Shown here: positions 49,656-59,345 of the stretch, in pieces
Numbering within the stretch: position 1 is the stretch's first letter
How the letters are laid out: each line of letters starts with the position of its first letter
Made by a program: the position numbers and the translations under genes
The notes under the pieces: generated by a model
What the model was told of the DNA's origin: nothing
What the model saw: the letters and a program-made list of their open reading frames with translations, nothing else
Database searches by the model: none
NCBI RefSeq assembly: GCF_022751215.1
Contig: NZ_JAICDG010000002.1
Location: 620,001-684,000 of the forward strand
Length of the DNA: 64,000 nt
Source of the DNA: Actinomadura terrae
GTDB lineage: Bacteria; Actinomycetota; Actinomycetes; Streptosporangiales; Streptosporangiaceae
Direction: 5' to 3'

Positions 49656-52600
49656 CGCGCCTCCTCCCGTACCGGGGCCTCGGCCAGCGCGGTCTGGACG
49701 AGCCGCGCGCTCTCCCCTCGCCGTATCCACTGCGCGCGCCCCGGCGGCAGCGACTCCGCGTAGACGCGGGGGAACAGCTGCCCCTCCGACCGGTCCCCGG
49801 ACATCACCAGCGCGCCCGTGCCGCTCTCCCGCACCGCCTGGAGGAGCGGGTCGTAGAGCCCCCGGGACGACCCGGCGACGCGGCGCGCCACGACGAAGTG
49901 CAGGCCGATGTCGCGGCCGCTCGGCACGAACGGCACGAACGGGGCGAGCGGCTGCTGGCCCGCCGTGGTCAGCAGGTCGTAGTCGTCCGCGAGCACGACG
50001 ATCCGGGGCCCCTTCACCCCGGCGCCGTCGGGGACGGCGGACGGGTCCTCCGGCATGCGCTCCTTCAACTCCTTGGCGACCCCGCCCGCGAGCCCCGCGC
50101 AGATCCTCGGCGTCGGGGCGTAGCCGCCGACGTAGGCCTCGGGCGCCACGTCGCGCAGCGAGCGGCGCGGGTCCATCACCGCGAACACGACCTGCTCGGG
50201 CGTGTACCGGGCGACGAGCTGCTGGACGATCAGCCGCATCAGGTTGGTCTTGCCGGAGCCGCCGTCGCCGAGCACGACGAGGTTCTGGTCGACGTCGAAC
50301 AGGTCGAGCAGCAGCGGTTCGAGCGCGCGCTCCTCGACCCCGAGCGGCACCAGCCGGGGCTCGCGCTCCGGATCGGGCAGCTCGGACACCGGGAGCCGGT
50401 GCGGCAGCACCCGCACGGGCGGCGTGGACTCGCCCGTCCAGGCATTGCGCACCGCCCCGACCGCCGCCTCGGCGGCAGTGCCCAGTTCGGTCGGGTCGGG
50501 GACGGCGCCGAGCGCGGGCACCGCGACATGGCCGAACAGCCCGGCGTCGGTGAGCGCGCGACCCGGCAGCTCGGCGCTGATCGTCTCGGCGAGCTTGCGG
50601 GCGACCGTCGAGTCCGACGGGTCGTTCAGCCGCAGCTCGACGCGCTGCCCGAACGTGGACTGCGCGGCGATCCGCACGTCGTTCCACCGCAGCATGCCCG
50701 CGACGATGTGGATGCCGTAGCCGCCGCCGCGCTGGAGCAGGTCGGAGACCATGTCGTCGATCTCCTCGAAGTCGCCACGGATCGCGCCGAACCCGTCCAC
50801 GACCAGGACGACGTCGGCGCACGACAGTTCTGGCACGCTCCCGGCCGCGTGCATCTGCCGCAGCCGCTGGATCCCGTCGATGCCGTGCTGCCGGAACACC
50901 TCCATGCGGTGCTCCAGCATCCCGTGGACCTCCTCGACCGTCCGGCGGATGCGCTCCAGGTCGGTGCGTCCCGCGACGCCGCCCACGTTGGGCAGGCCGG
51001 ACAGCACCTGGAGGCCGCCGCCGACCAGGTCGAGCCCGTACACCGCGACCTGGCGCGGCGTGTGCGTCAGCGCCAGCGACAGCACGAACGTGCGCAGCAG
51101 CGTGGTCTTGCCGGTCTGCGGACCGCCGATGATCGCGACATGCCCGCCCGCCGCCGTCAGGTCGAGGTTCCACACGCCCTGCCACTGGCGGCGCGCGTCG
51201 TCCAGCAGCCCGATCGGCACCCGCAGCGGGCCCGCCTGGGCGGGCAGCCGCATGCCCTGCTCGGTGATCCGGACGGGCCCGGTGACCGCGTCCAGCGTGG
51301 TCATGGCGGGCAGCGGCGGCAGCCAGATCATCTGCACCGGACGGCCGTGCCGGGCGAGCTGGCCCACGAGCACGTCGAGCATGGTCGGGCCGGTGGTCCG
51401 CTCCGGCAGCTCGGCCTCGTCGTCGGGCGCGTTCCGCACCGGCCCGTCGAGCGGCCCGGCCAGGTTGTAGGCGGTGAACGGACGCACCGGAAGCCGGTCG
51501 GCGCCCTCGGCCGGTGCCGCCACCGCGCCCCGGTACGGGCCCGACACGTAGCCGCCCTTGAACCGCAGGTAGATGCTGGTGTCGACCTTGAGGTAGCCGA
51601 AGCCGGGCAGCGCCGGGAGGTGGAACGCGTCGGGCGAGTCCAGGACGGTGCGGCTCTCCTCCTCGGAGAACGTCCGCAGCCCGATCCGGTACGACAGGTA
51701 GGTCTCCAGGCCGCGCAGCTTGCCGCTCTCGATGCGCTGGCTCGACAGCAGCAGGTGGACGCCGATGCTGCGCCCGATCCGGCCGATCGACAGGAACAGC
51801 TCGATGAAGTCCGGACGCGCGGTGAGCAGCTCGCCGAACTCGTCGATGATCACGAGCAGGTGCGGCAGCGGCGGCAGGTCGGGACGCTGCCCGCGCAGGT
51901 GGTTGTAGTCGCCGATGTTGGCGATGTTGCCCGCGTCGCGCAGCACCTGCTGCCGCCGCTGCACCTCGCCCGACAGGCTCGCGTAGACCCGCTCGATCAG
52001 CCCGGCGTCGTCCTCCAGGTTCGTGATGACGCCCGCGACGTGCGGGAGCCCGTCGAACGGCGCGAACGTCGCGCCGCCCTTGTAGTCGACCAGGACCATG
52101 CTCGCCTGCTCGGGCCCGTGCGTGGCCGCGAGCGCGAGCACCAGCGTGCGCAGCAGCTCGCTCTTGCCCGAGCCGGTCGCGCCGACGCACAGCCCGTGCG
52201 GGCCCATGCCGAGGCTGGCCGCCTCCTTCAGGTCGAGGATCACCGGGCGGCCCGCGTCGTCCAGCCCGACCGGGACGCGCAGGAACGCGCGCTCGCCGCG
52301 CGGCGCCCACAGCCGCGCCACGTCGAGGTCGCCGGGGTCCGGGACGCCCAGCAGCCCGGCGAAGTCGACCTCGCCGCCCTGCCCGGCGGTCTCGTCCACC
52401 GACTCCCGGGACAGCCGCAGCGGCGCGACCATCCGCACCAGGCCCTCCAGCATCGCCGCCGGGACGTCGTCGACCGTGCCGCTCATCTCCACCGGCTCGG
52501 GGCCGCGCAGGTCCTCGACGCGGACCCGGTCGCCCTCGACCGTGATCCGCACGCCGACGTCGCCGGGCTCGTGCGTCCGGTCCGCCAGCAGGTGGACGAC

Positions 52601-53647
52601 CGTCGCGGCCAGGTCGGCGACCGGGACGCTCTCGTCCGGCCGGACGAGTTCGGCGGCCACCTCGCCGTGCGTGTCCTGGAACACCACCAGGCGGCGCAGC
52701 ATCCTGAACGAGTCGCGCCGGTTCAGCCCGCGCCGCACCTCGGCGGCGTAGTCGCTGCGCCGCCGCAGCTCGTCGGCCAGCAGCGCCGCCAGCTTCAGCG
52801 GCGACGAGGCGATCAGCCGGATCGGCACCCCGCCGTCGCGGCGGTGCTGGTCGTGCACGTGCGGCAGCCACTTGAGCCAGTCCCAGTCGGCCGAGCCGCC
52901 GCCGTAGGCCGCGCCGATCGCGACGTCCTCGGGCGCGTGGAACGCGACGAGCTGGACGACCATGGCGCGCACCAGCCGCAGCACGTCCGGCCGGGAGCCG
53001 ATCACGCTGACGTCGCCCGCCATGTCCAGCGGCAGCGTGAGCGGCATGTCCGGCGCGGTACGGAAGCGCTCCAGCACCGCGCGCGCCTCCGAGGACATGA
53101 ACGGGTCCGTCGGGTTGAGCGCCGTGCCCTGCTCGCCCAGCTCCAGCGAGTGCCCGGGCATCAGACCGGTGCCGACCCTGACCCGCAGGAAGTCCTCGTG
53201 CGTGCGGCGCCGCTCCCACAGCCGCGACGGGTCGCGGACGACGTCGTACAGCGCCTCGGGCGGCGGGTCGAGCACGCGCGCCAGCGTCCGGTGCGCGCGC
53301 TCCTCCGCCGACAGCTCCTCCCGCAGCTCCTCCAGGAACTCCAGGTAGCGCTCGCGCTGGTTCTTGCGCTGCCGGGTGACCTGGCCCTTCCGGGAGAGCA
53401 ACAGCGCGCCGCCGCCGAGGACCGCCACGACCAGCAGCACCGCGCCGAACGCCATGAACGCCGGGTTCCGCATGACCGTCATGATCGTCAGCGAGCCCAT
53501 CATGCCGACCATGGGCAGGATCGTCATGAGCTGGTTGCCGGTCCCGCCCGCCTCGGGGAGAGTGGGAGGAGCCTCGACCTGCCGGGGCTCCGCGTCGGTC
53601 CTGGGGTAGACGGTCCGTGCGGGGCGGTGCACCAACCGGGTCGTCAC
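49652..53647 (-). CDS. eccC: Type VII secretion FtsK/SpoIIIE ATPase EccC
   Basis: I set the start at GTG 53647 (MTTRLVHRPARTVYP), which has AAGGGG 9 bases upstream; an ATG at 53665 lacks a ribosome site. The roughly 1331-residue protein has two N-terminal membrane spans (about 40-90) and three ATPase domains with Walker A motifs GATGSGKSELLR (about 485), GGPQTGKTTLLR (about 843) and GDGGSGKTNLMR (about 1131). Walker B of domain 1 is LLVIIDEFGELL; in domain 2 it is VVLVVDGFG and in domain 3 IVVLADDYD, the degenerate forms usual for C-terminal domains. It is the motor that exports WXG100 substrates; here EccCa and EccCb are fused. Confidence 0.96.
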   Translation of the reverse strand: MTTRLVHRPARTVYPRTDAEPRQVEAPPTLPEAGGTGNQLMTILPMVGMMGSLTIMTVMRNPAFMAFGAVLLVVAVLGGGALLLSRKGQVTRQRKNQRERYLEFLEELREELSAEERAHRTLARVLDPPPEALYDVVRDPSRLWERRRTHEDFLRVRVGTGLMPGHSLELGEQGTALNPTDPFMSSEARAVLERFRTAPDMPLTLPLDMAGDVSVIGSRPDVLRLVRAMVVQLVAFHAPEDVAIGAAYGGGSADWDWLKWLPHVHDQHRRDGGVPIRLIASSPLKLAALLADELRRRSDYAAEVRRGLNRRDSFRMLRRLVVFQDTHGEVAAELVRPDESVPVADLAATVVHLLADRTHEPGDVGVRITVEGDRVRVEDLRGPEPVEMSGTVDDVPAAMLEGLVRMVAPLRLSRESVDETAGQGGEVDFAGLLGVPDPGDLDVARLWAPRGERAFLRVPVGLDDAGRPVILDLKEAASLGMGPHGLCVGATGSGKSELLRTLVLALAATHGPEQASMVLVDYKGGATFAPFDGLPHVAGVITNLEDDAGLIERVYASLSGEVQRRQQVLRDAGNIANIGDYNHLRGQRPDLPPLPHLLVIIDEFGELLTARPDFIELFLSIGRIGRSIGVHLLLSSQRIESGKLRGLETYLSYRIGLRTFSEEESRTVLDSPDAFHLPALPGFGYLKVDTSIYLRFKGGYVSGPYRGAVAAPAEGADRLPVRPFTAYNLAGPLDGPVRNAPDDEAELPERTTGPTMLDVLVGQLARHGRPVQMIWLPPLPAMTTLDAVTGPVRITEQGMRLPAQAGPLRVPIGLLDDARRQWQGVWNLDLTAAGGHVAIIGGPQTGKTTLLRTFVLSLALTHTPRQVAVYGLDLVGGGLQVLSGLPNVGGVAGRTDLERIRRTVEEVHGMLEHRMEVFRQHGIDGIQRLRQMHAAGSVPELSCADVVLVVDGFGAIRGDFEEIDDMVSDLLQRGGGYGIHIVAGMLRWNDVRIAAQSTFGQRVELRLNDPSDSTVARKLAETISAELPGRALTDAGLFGHVAVPALGAVPDPTELGTAAEAAVGAVRNAWTGESTPPVRVLPHRLPVSELPDPEREPRLVPLGVEERALEPLLLDLFDVDQNLVVLGDGGSGKTNLMRLIVQQLVARYTPEQVVFAVMDPRRSLRDVAPEAYVGGYAPTPRICAGLAGGVAKELKERMPEDPSAVPDGAGVKGPRIVVLADDYDLLTTAGQQPLAPFVPFVPSGRDIGLHFVVARRVAGSSRGLYDPLLQAVRESGTGALVMSGDRSEGQLFPRVYAESLPPGRAQWIRRGESARLVQTALAEAPVREEAR

Positions 53648-53745
53648 GCCTGCCCACCCCTTCATGTCGAGCGATTGCCGTCCACCCTAATGTCGGACGG
53701 GGACAACGGTACGAAGATCAACTTATCGGGAGTATCGGGAGCGGG

Positions 53746-54627
53746 ATGGACGAGCTGTTCGAGGTGTCGGCCGACGTGCACGCCCTCATCCAGGACCTGC
53801 TGCCCGTCATCAACCCCTCGGCCCGGTTCCAACCCGAATTGGCGCAGGTCGTGCTTCCCGTCGGACGGTTCGAGCCCAGTGCCACCACCTGGACGATCCT
53901 GGAGCGCTGCGCGCGGGCCGACCGCGTCGCCTGGCCCAGGCTCGTGGAGGAGTGGCTGGTCCATGTGAGCGATCGCGCGGCGCTGGCGATCGGCGACATC
54001 GAGCTTCTGGGGGACGTTCGCAAACGGCTGCGGATCCGCATGGTGCCCAAGCTCACCGAGTCCGAGCGGCAGGGGCTGGCGACCGTCTCCGCCGGAAGGC
54101 ACTTCGACGCCGTGATCATGATCGACCATCCGGAGTACGGGGGGCCGCTCACCCTGGCCAGGGCCTCGCTGCTCGGCCTCACCGATCTCGGCGAGCTCGC
54201 CGTGCCGAACACCTACCAGGTGGAGTTGGCCGACGTCGACGTCCACGACCAGCCCCTCACGCTGACCGAGTCGATCCGTGTGATCCACAAGCCCGGCAGC
54301 CGGTACGTCTCCGCGCTGATGGCCGAGCTGCGTCATTTCCTCCCCGACGTGGGGAAGGCGGGCGCGCTGGTCGCCGTTCCGACGCACAGCACGATCCTCG
54401 CGTATCCGATCGTCTCGGCGGCCATGGGCGAGGTGTTCGGCCCGTTCCGCGAGCTGACGAAGGAGATGTACGCCGCGTCCGACGACCCCACGTCGCCGGA
54501 CGTGTTCTGGTGGCGCCACGACCAACCGCTCGTCAAGCTCGACCCGGAAGCGGGCGCCCCGCCGGAGCTGGACCCGTCGCCGTCGCCCGCGCGCAAGCGC
54601 AGGTCGCGGTTCGGGTTCAGACGGTGA
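53746..54627 (+). CDS. Hypothetical protein in T7SS locus (possible DUF1444-like)
   Basis: ATG 53746 follows ATCGGGAGCGGG closely. The 293-residue protein has no membrane span; LTLARASLLGLTDLGELAVP and VGKAGALVAVPTHSTILAYP recall DUF1444-type sequences. It is the only forward-strand gene among the secretion genes and overlaps the next convergent gene by 11 bp at its 3' end. Function unknown. Confidence 0.75.
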   Translation: MDELFEVSADVHALIQDLLPVINPSARFQPELAQVVLPVGRFEPSATTWTILERCARADRVAWPRLVEEWLVHVSDRAALAIGDIELLGDVRKRLRIRMVPKLTESERQGLATVSAGRHFDAVIMIDHPEYGGPLTLARASLLGLTDLGELAVPNTYQVELADVDVHDQPLTLTESIRVIHKPGSRYVSALMAELRHFLPDVGKAGALVAVPTHSTILAYPIVSAAMGEVFGPFRELTKEMYAASDDPTSPDVFWWRHDQPLVKLDPEAGAPPELDPSPSPARKRRSRFGFRR

Positions 54628-55783
54628 GGGCCAGCCGGAGCGCTTCGGCGGCGATGGCGATCGCGGTCAGGCGGGTGGCGTAGGCGAGCCGTGCGTGGTC
54701 GAGCGTCGTCCCGACGGCCAGCTGCCGGTCGAAGCCCAGCCTGATCGTGTTCACGCCGACCTCGGCGAGGATTCCGGCGGCGCGGTCCACGTCCACGGTC
54801 CCCGCCTTGTGCGGGGTGTGCGAGGTGAACACGACCAGCGTGCGCGGGAGCAGCGCCCGCAGGTCGCCCGAGCCCATCCAGTCCAGGACGCGTCCGACAG
54901 CCGCCGCGCCGTCCACGGTGGCGGGCGCGACGAGGATCTGCGCGTGCGCGGCCGCCAGAACGGCCCGGTGCAGCGGGGTCCGGGTCCCCGCGCCGTTGTC
55001 GGCGACCGTGACCCCGAAGAACCGGCTGAGCTGGACGCCCGCGGACTGGTAGCGGCCCGCGTCCACGAGCCCGCGGCCCGCGCCGACCGTCCCGTAGGTG
55101 GTCGGCAGCGCCCACAGCCGCTCGCCCAGCGGCACCAGGAACTGCCGCACCTGCTCGAACGAGGCGGTGCTGAGGTCCGCGCCCGCGAGATCGGCGACCG
55201 GATGCTCGTTGCGGACGCCCAGCCGGAGCGGCAGCGAGCCCATCTCCGGGTCGAGGTCCAGGGCCAGGACCCGGTCGTCGCGGTGGCGCGCGAACGCCGT
55301 CGTGACCAGCGCCGACACCGTGCTCTTGCCCGAGCCCTCGCGCACCCCCATCACCGCGATCCGCCTGCCGGTCGTCACCGGATGCGCGATCCACCGGCCG
55401 TGCTCGGTGACCTCGCGCACGTCGTCGGCGGACCGGAACGGATGCAGCGCCCCCCGCAGGACGCGCCGCATGACCGAGTCACCGTGCACCGGCCCCTGGA
55501 CGAGCGTCTCCGGCGCCGTGGGCACGACCAAAGGCGCAGGCCGAGGCGGCGGCGCAGGGCTCGCCTGCGGCGGCGGGGGTGGGGGTGCCGGGTTCGCTCG
55601 GGGCGGGGGTTGGTCGGGGCGGGTGACCGAGAGGTCGGACGGCTGCCCGAACGCGGGCGGCGGCGACGTCGGCGGGGGAGGGGGAGGGGGCTGCGCCTGC
55701 GGGGCGTGCCGGTGCAGCTTGGGGGCGTCGACGACCGTCAGGTCAGGATCGGGCGGGGGCACGTCCCTGTCCTGGTCAGCCAC
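54617..55783 (-). CDS. MinD/ParA-like ATPase with Pro-rich N-terminus (EspI-like)
   Basis: The 388-residue protein has about 100 residues of Pro-rich sequence (long runs of Pro near residues 32-80), then a deviant Walker A VMGVREGSGKSTVSAL (about 144), the LALDLDPEMGSLPLRLG switch and TLVVFTSHTPHKAG. Similar proteins (EspI, EccA-independent MinD types) regulate or localise actinobacterial T7SS. It lies 10 bp after eccD. Confidence 0.88.
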   Translation of the reverse strand: MADQDRDVPPPDPDLTVVDAPKLHRHAPQAQPPPPPPPTSPPPAFGQPSDLSVTRPDQPPPRANPAPPPPPPQASPAPPPRPAPLVVPTAPETLVQGPVHGDSVMRRVLRGALHPFRSADDVREVTEHGRWIAHPVTTGRRIAVMGVREGSGKSTVSALVTTAFARHRDDRVLALDLDPEMGSLPLRLGVRNEHPVADLAGADLSTASFEQVRQFLVPLGERLWALPTTYGTVGAGRGLVDAGRYQSAGVQLSRFFGVTVADNGAGTRTPLHRAVLAAAHAQILVAPATVDGAAAVGRVLDWMGSGDLRALLPRTLVVFTSHTPHKAGTVDVDRAAGILAEVGVNTIRLGFDRQLAVGTTLDHARLAYATRLTAIAIAAEALRLALTV

Positions 55784-55793
55784 CCGAGTCCTT

Positions 55794-57119
55794 TCAGAAG
55801 GTTTCCAGGAGCCGTTCGAAGGTTCCGAAGGTGCCGACGGCGACCGGGACGATGGCCACGACCGCGACCCCCTCGACCCGGTTCATGATCCGGCGCAGCC
55901 GCGCGCGCACGTGCTCGGGCTGCTCGGAGGTGAGCACCGCGACCGGGATCGACAGGCCCAGCAGGAGCATACCCAGCACGGCGGCGATCCCCCAGGTGAC
56001 ATGGTGCGTCCACTGGTAGGCGAGCGCGACGACGATCGCGAGTCCCGAGGCGAACAGCGCGGTCTTCTGGAGGATCAGCGGGAACATGCGGGCGCGGCTG
56101 CTCACGACGACGGCGAGCAGGCCCGCGAGCCCGGCCGTCCACGGGTCGAAGTCGGCGGCCGCGCCGATCCCGGCGACGGCGGCGGCGATCGCCACCGACA
56201 GGGTCGCGACGACCATGCTGCGGTGCGCGCCGTCCAGGGCCCGCATGACGTCGCCGCGCGCGACGACGCCGCCCGCACCGCGCCGGTCGTCCAGCGAGGT
56301 CAGCCCCGACAGCGAGAGCGCCACCCGCAGCAACGCGCTGAGCAGGACGACGCAGCTCAGCGCGAGGACGGCCCCCACGCGCCCGCCGTCCAGGCCGAAC
56401 CCGGCGCCGATCATCCCGGCGGCGGTCAGCGCGACGGCCAGCCCGCCGCCGACGAGCCCGCCCCGGCCGAGCGGCGAGCCGAGCCCGAGCAGCAGGACGA
56501 CACCGGCGGCGATCAGCCCGAAGCCGCCCCACCGCGCCCAGATCTCCCAGTCGTGCAGGTCGGCGGCGCGCCAGAGCGCGGGCGCGGCGGTGGCACCGCC
56601 CGCGAGGACCATCGCGGTCCCGAGGCGCTCCTGCCCGGCGAGCCCGAACACCAGGCCGCCGAGCGCCAGGAACGCCGCGATCCCGCCGACGGCGGCGGGC
56701 CCCGCGTCGCCGCTGACGCGTTCCAGCACGGCGATCGCGATGGCGAGCGTCAGCCCGACGAGGGCACCGGTCGCGTTCCAGCGGACCGCCGCCGGGCTCC
56801 ACCGCCAGAGCCGTCCGTCGAGCGTGTCGCCGACGACCTCCGGCACCTCGTGGACGACGGGCGCGGGGATCGGCTCGTCCGCCAGCACGAGCCGCAGGAC
56901 GGCGCCGTCCGGGACCTGCCGCTCGGCGAGCGAGGCGCCGGGGCTCAGCACCTCGCCGGTCGCGGTGACGAGGTGCCGGAGCCGGGGCGGGCTCTGCGGC
57001 GGGTCGCCGAGGAGTTCGAGCACCTCGGGCATCAGCGCGCCGATCGGCTCCTGGGCGGGGAGCACCATGTCCACCTTGCGGTGCTCACCGACAAGTGTGA
57101 CCCGGCTCCACGCGGACAT
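55794..57119 (-). CDS. eccD: Type VII secretion membrane channel EccD
   Basis: ATG 57119 follows GGAGGGGTGCG. The 442-residue protein begins with a ubiquitin-like domain (RVTLVGEHRKVDMVLPAQEP to DGAVLRLVLADEP, residues 1-85) and continues with about eleven membrane spans (first ATGALVGLTLAIAIAVLERV), the diagnostic layout of EccD. EccB, EccE and mycosin genes are not in the window. Confidence 0.92.
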   Translation of the reverse strand: MSAWSRVTLVGEHRKVDMVLPAQEPIGALMPEVLELLGDPPQSPPRLRHLVTATGEVLSPGASLAERQVPDGAVLRLVLADEPIPAPVVHEVPEVVGDTLDGRLWRWSPAAVRWNATGALVGLTLAIAIAVLERVSGDAGPAAVGGIAAFLALGGLVFGLAGQERLGTAMVLAGGATAAPALWRAADLHDWEIWARWGGFGLIAAGVVLLLGLGSPLGRGGLVGGGLAVALTAAGMIGAGFGLDGGRVGAVLALSCVVLLSALLRVALSLSGLTSLDDRRGAGGVVARGDVMRALDGAHRSMVVATLSVAIAAAVAGIGAAADFDPWTAGLAGLLAVVVSSRARMFPLILQKTALFASGLAIVVALAYQWTHHVTWGIAAVLGMLLLGLSIPVAVLTSEQPEHVRARLRRIMNRVEGVAVVAIVPVAVGTFGTFERLLETF

Positions 57120-57180
57120 CGCACCCCTCCGTCGTCGGTCCGTCCGGCGGAAACGGACGGTTGATCCAGCTGGCCCCGGT

Positions 57181-58122
57181 CTATCGCGGTATGGCCGTGC
57201 CGGAGACCCGCTCAAGGTAGCCGCTCCGCAACAGCCAGCGGATCGTGGGGAGCGCGGGAGGTCGGGGGAACAGCCCCGCGTTCACGGTGAACCGGATGCC
57301 GCCGCCCGGGCTGCGCGCGGTCGGCGCGGACAGCGAGGCGGCGACCTGGAACGGCCGCACCACGCGGTAGCGCAGGTAGTTCGACGGGACGCCCGGGATC
57401 GTGCCCGTGCGCGCGGCCGGCGGAAGGCCGCGCTGCGCGAACGGCATGCCGAACGGGAACAGCAGCGAGCCGCTCTCCTGCCCGAACTGGTCCACGAACC
57501 GGCCCTGCGTCAGCAGGTAGGTGACGGCCGCGCCGCCGCCCATGTTGATCTTGGCGCGGGCGTCGGTCGCGAGCGCGCCGCCCTGCCGCACCGCGTCCGG
57601 CTCGGTCTGCGGCGTGAGGACGTGCGGCGGCGTCTCCTTGAGCGCCAGCTCCCCGTACAGCCAGCGGCTGGCCTCGTCCTCGGTCGGGAACTCGGCGGCG
57701 ACGGTGCCCTGCTCGTACTCGACGATCCCGCCGGTGAAGCCGTCCTTGCTGCGCGCGATCATGTAGTAGCTGGACGTCCGGGACGCGGCCGGACGCGCCT
57801 GCCCCGGCAGCACGTAGAGGGTGCTCGGGACACCGGCGGTGCCGAGCGCGGCCCGCAACTGCCCGAAGTTGACCTGCGTGCCGACCCAGTCGGCCGGGAC
57901 CGGCGCCGTCCCACCGGCGGGCGCGAGCGCCTCCTGCGCCTTCGCCCGCTCCTGCTCGTCCAGCCGCGAGCGCAGGAACGACCAGCCGACCGTCCCCGCG
58001 CACAGCACCGCCGCGACGCACAGCCCGGCGAGGATCTTCCCGACGTTCTCGTCGAAGGTGCGGCGCGTGCGCTGCGGCCCGAACAGCAGCGCGTCCCGGA
58101 GCCGCCGGCGCCGCACCGCCAC
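57181..58122 (-). CDS. Membrane protein with C-terminal TNT-like domain, T7SS locus
   Basis: The annotated start is GTG 58122; a CTG at 58158 (LARDYDTQLLESVAVRRRR) has GAAGGGGGGCG at ideal spacing and may be the real one. The protein has a basic head, one membrane span (ILAGLCVAAVLCAGTVGW, about 30-48) as in EccB, a middle domain, and residues about 205-308 that resemble the TNT NAD-glycohydrolase fold: VDQFGQESGSLLFPFGMPF, AQRGLPP, YRVVRPFQV, SPGGGIRF and LLRSGYLERV. Residues equal to the catalytic His and Gln of mycobacterial TNT seem replaced (NYLRYRV, GGGIRF), so it may be structural. This alignment is from memory. Confidence 0.7.
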   Translation of the reverse strand: MAVRRRRLRDALLFGPQRTRRTFDENVGKILAGLCVAAVLCAGTVGWSFLRSRLDEQERAKAQEALAPAGGTAPVPADWVGTQVNFGQLRAALGTAGVPSTLYVLPGQARPAASRTSSYYMIARSKDGFTGGIVEYEQGTVAAEFPTEDEASRWLYGELALKETPPHVLTPQTEPDAVRQGGALATDARAKINMGGGAAVTYLLTQGRFVDQFGQESGSLLFPFGMPFAQRGLPPAARTGTIPGVPSNYLRYRVVRPFQVAASLSAPTARSPGGGIRFTVNAGLFPRPPALPTIRWLLRSGYLERVSGTAIPR

Positions 58123-58352
58123 CGACTCCAGCAGTTGGGTGTCGTAGTCGCGTGCCAGCGCGCGCCCCCCTTCAACCTCCCGGAACCGCTCGCCGCGGTA
58201 CCGCTCGCCTGTACCCCGCCGGCGTGCGCCGGAAGGGACGCCCCGATACGGGACGCCCCTTCCGCCACCTGCCGGTCTTCACGCCGCGACGCCCGCTCCC
58301 GGACGGGCCGGAGCCGCCCCCCGGGCGGGCCCGTCCCTCGGACGGGCCGGAC

Positions 58353-58658
58353 TCAGATCGCCTGGACGGCGGCGCTGGCCTTGCTCAGCGCGGTCTGGGC
58401 GTGCTCGTCGTTGCTCTCCAGCGTCGCCTTGACGAGGCGGATGATCTCACGCACCTCGTTGGCGGCGGTGTGCCACTTGATCTCCTTGGCGTGGTACTCG
58501 TGGTCCACGCCGGTGGCCTCGAAGTCGGCCATGGCGGTCTTGACGTCGGTGTCGCGCGTGCCGATCAGCGCCTCGAGACGCGACACGATCGTCTGGATGT
58601 TGGCCTGGGCCTCGCCGGAGGCCCCGGTGTCGTAGCTGCGGCGCCCGTTGGCTCCCAC
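58353..58658 (-). CDS. WXG100-like ESAT-6 family protein, first
   Basis: GTG 58658 follows GGAAGGACACC. The 101-residue all-helical protein has the size and helix-turn-helix layout of WXG100 proteins; the turn motif is weak, but EATGVDHEYHAKEIKWHTAA marks the central break. Location beside another such gene and eccD supports a secreted Esx pair. Confidence 0.8.
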   Translation of the reverse strand: MGANGRRSYDTGASGEAQANIQTIVSRLEALIGTRDTDVKTAMADFEATGVDHEYHAKEIKWHTAANEVREIIRLVKATLESNDEHAQTALSKASAAVQAI

Positions 58659-58726
58659 GTTGGTGTCCTTCCTGTCCTGGCGGTCCTGTGCGGTCGCGGT
58701 CCTCGCCGTCGCCTGCCGGAGGCGGG

Positions 58727-59062
58727 TCAGGCGGTCCGGAACTTGGCGCCGTCGAAGTTGGCCGAGGCCATCTGCCGACCGGCCTCCTCGGCCATCTGCT
58801 GGTCACCGGTGGAGAACGCCTTCTCCATCCCGATCTGACCGACGTTCACGCTGTTCAGGCCGACCTTCAGGTCGGCGGTGATCTGGTCGGAGCGGGCCTT
58901 GAAGCTGTCGAAGGCCGCCTTGCCCGCGCCGTTGAACTTGCCCGACAGCGGCTCCGCGGCCGCGATCAGCTGCTTGACCAGCCCCGCCAGCTCCTCGCCC
59001 GAGGTGCCGGTGTTCCTGGCCAGGGTGACCAGCGTCTCCTGCCCGTGGTCCCAACGTCCCAT
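58727..59062 (-). CDS. WXG100-like ESAT-6 family protein, second
   Basis: ATG 59062 follows AGGTGAGACACC. The 111-residue protein has two long helices separated by KFNGAGKAAFDSF, the WXG-type turn with Phe in place of Trp. It is the first gene of the reverse-strand secretion operon and likely forms a dimer with the protein encoded 68 bp downstream. Confidence 0.85.
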   Translation of the reverse strand: MGRWDHGQETLVTLARNTGTSGEELAGLVKQLIAAAEPLSGKFNGAGKAAFDSFKARSDQITADLKVGLNSVNVGQIGMEKAFSTGDQQMAEEAGRQMASANFDGAKFRTA

Positions 59063-59345
59063 GGTGTCTCACCTGCCAGTTTGGTCGCCGTGCGCCGACG
59101 CGCCGATGAAGTGGATCTTCGACGATAGTTCGTCGCGACCCCCGGCGCCACCGGCCCGATATGAGACCGGCGTCTCCTTAGAGTAGGACGCGGCAATGAC
59201 AGGGGTGGTTCCTTTCAGGCGTGCGTTCCTACTGGCGCGAAGTGGCTTTACATGTGTCCGACCCCATGGTCATCATGAGGAACCGGCATGGCAGGCTTGA
59301 CGGGAAGTCGGTAGGAAAAGCATCTCCCCCGAAGCGGCGAGGTTC

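Noticed and set aside
49281..53657. Long reverse frame in a second register across eccC
   Set aside because: The translation is Arg/Gly/Pro/Ala noise until its last 124 codons, which are the real small T7SS gene starting at 49655.
49898..53968. Very long forward open frame (over 1300 codons) opposite eccC
   Set aside because: It is the antisense mirror of a high-GC gene: composition dominated by Arg, His, Gln and Asp with no domain, while the reverse strand encodes a complete three-domain EccC.
55098..58635. Forward open frames opposite the MinD-like, eccD and TNT-like genes
   Set aside because: Low-complexity Arg/Ser/Pro or Gln-rich translations without starts; the reverse genes have coupled starts and clear membrane patterns.
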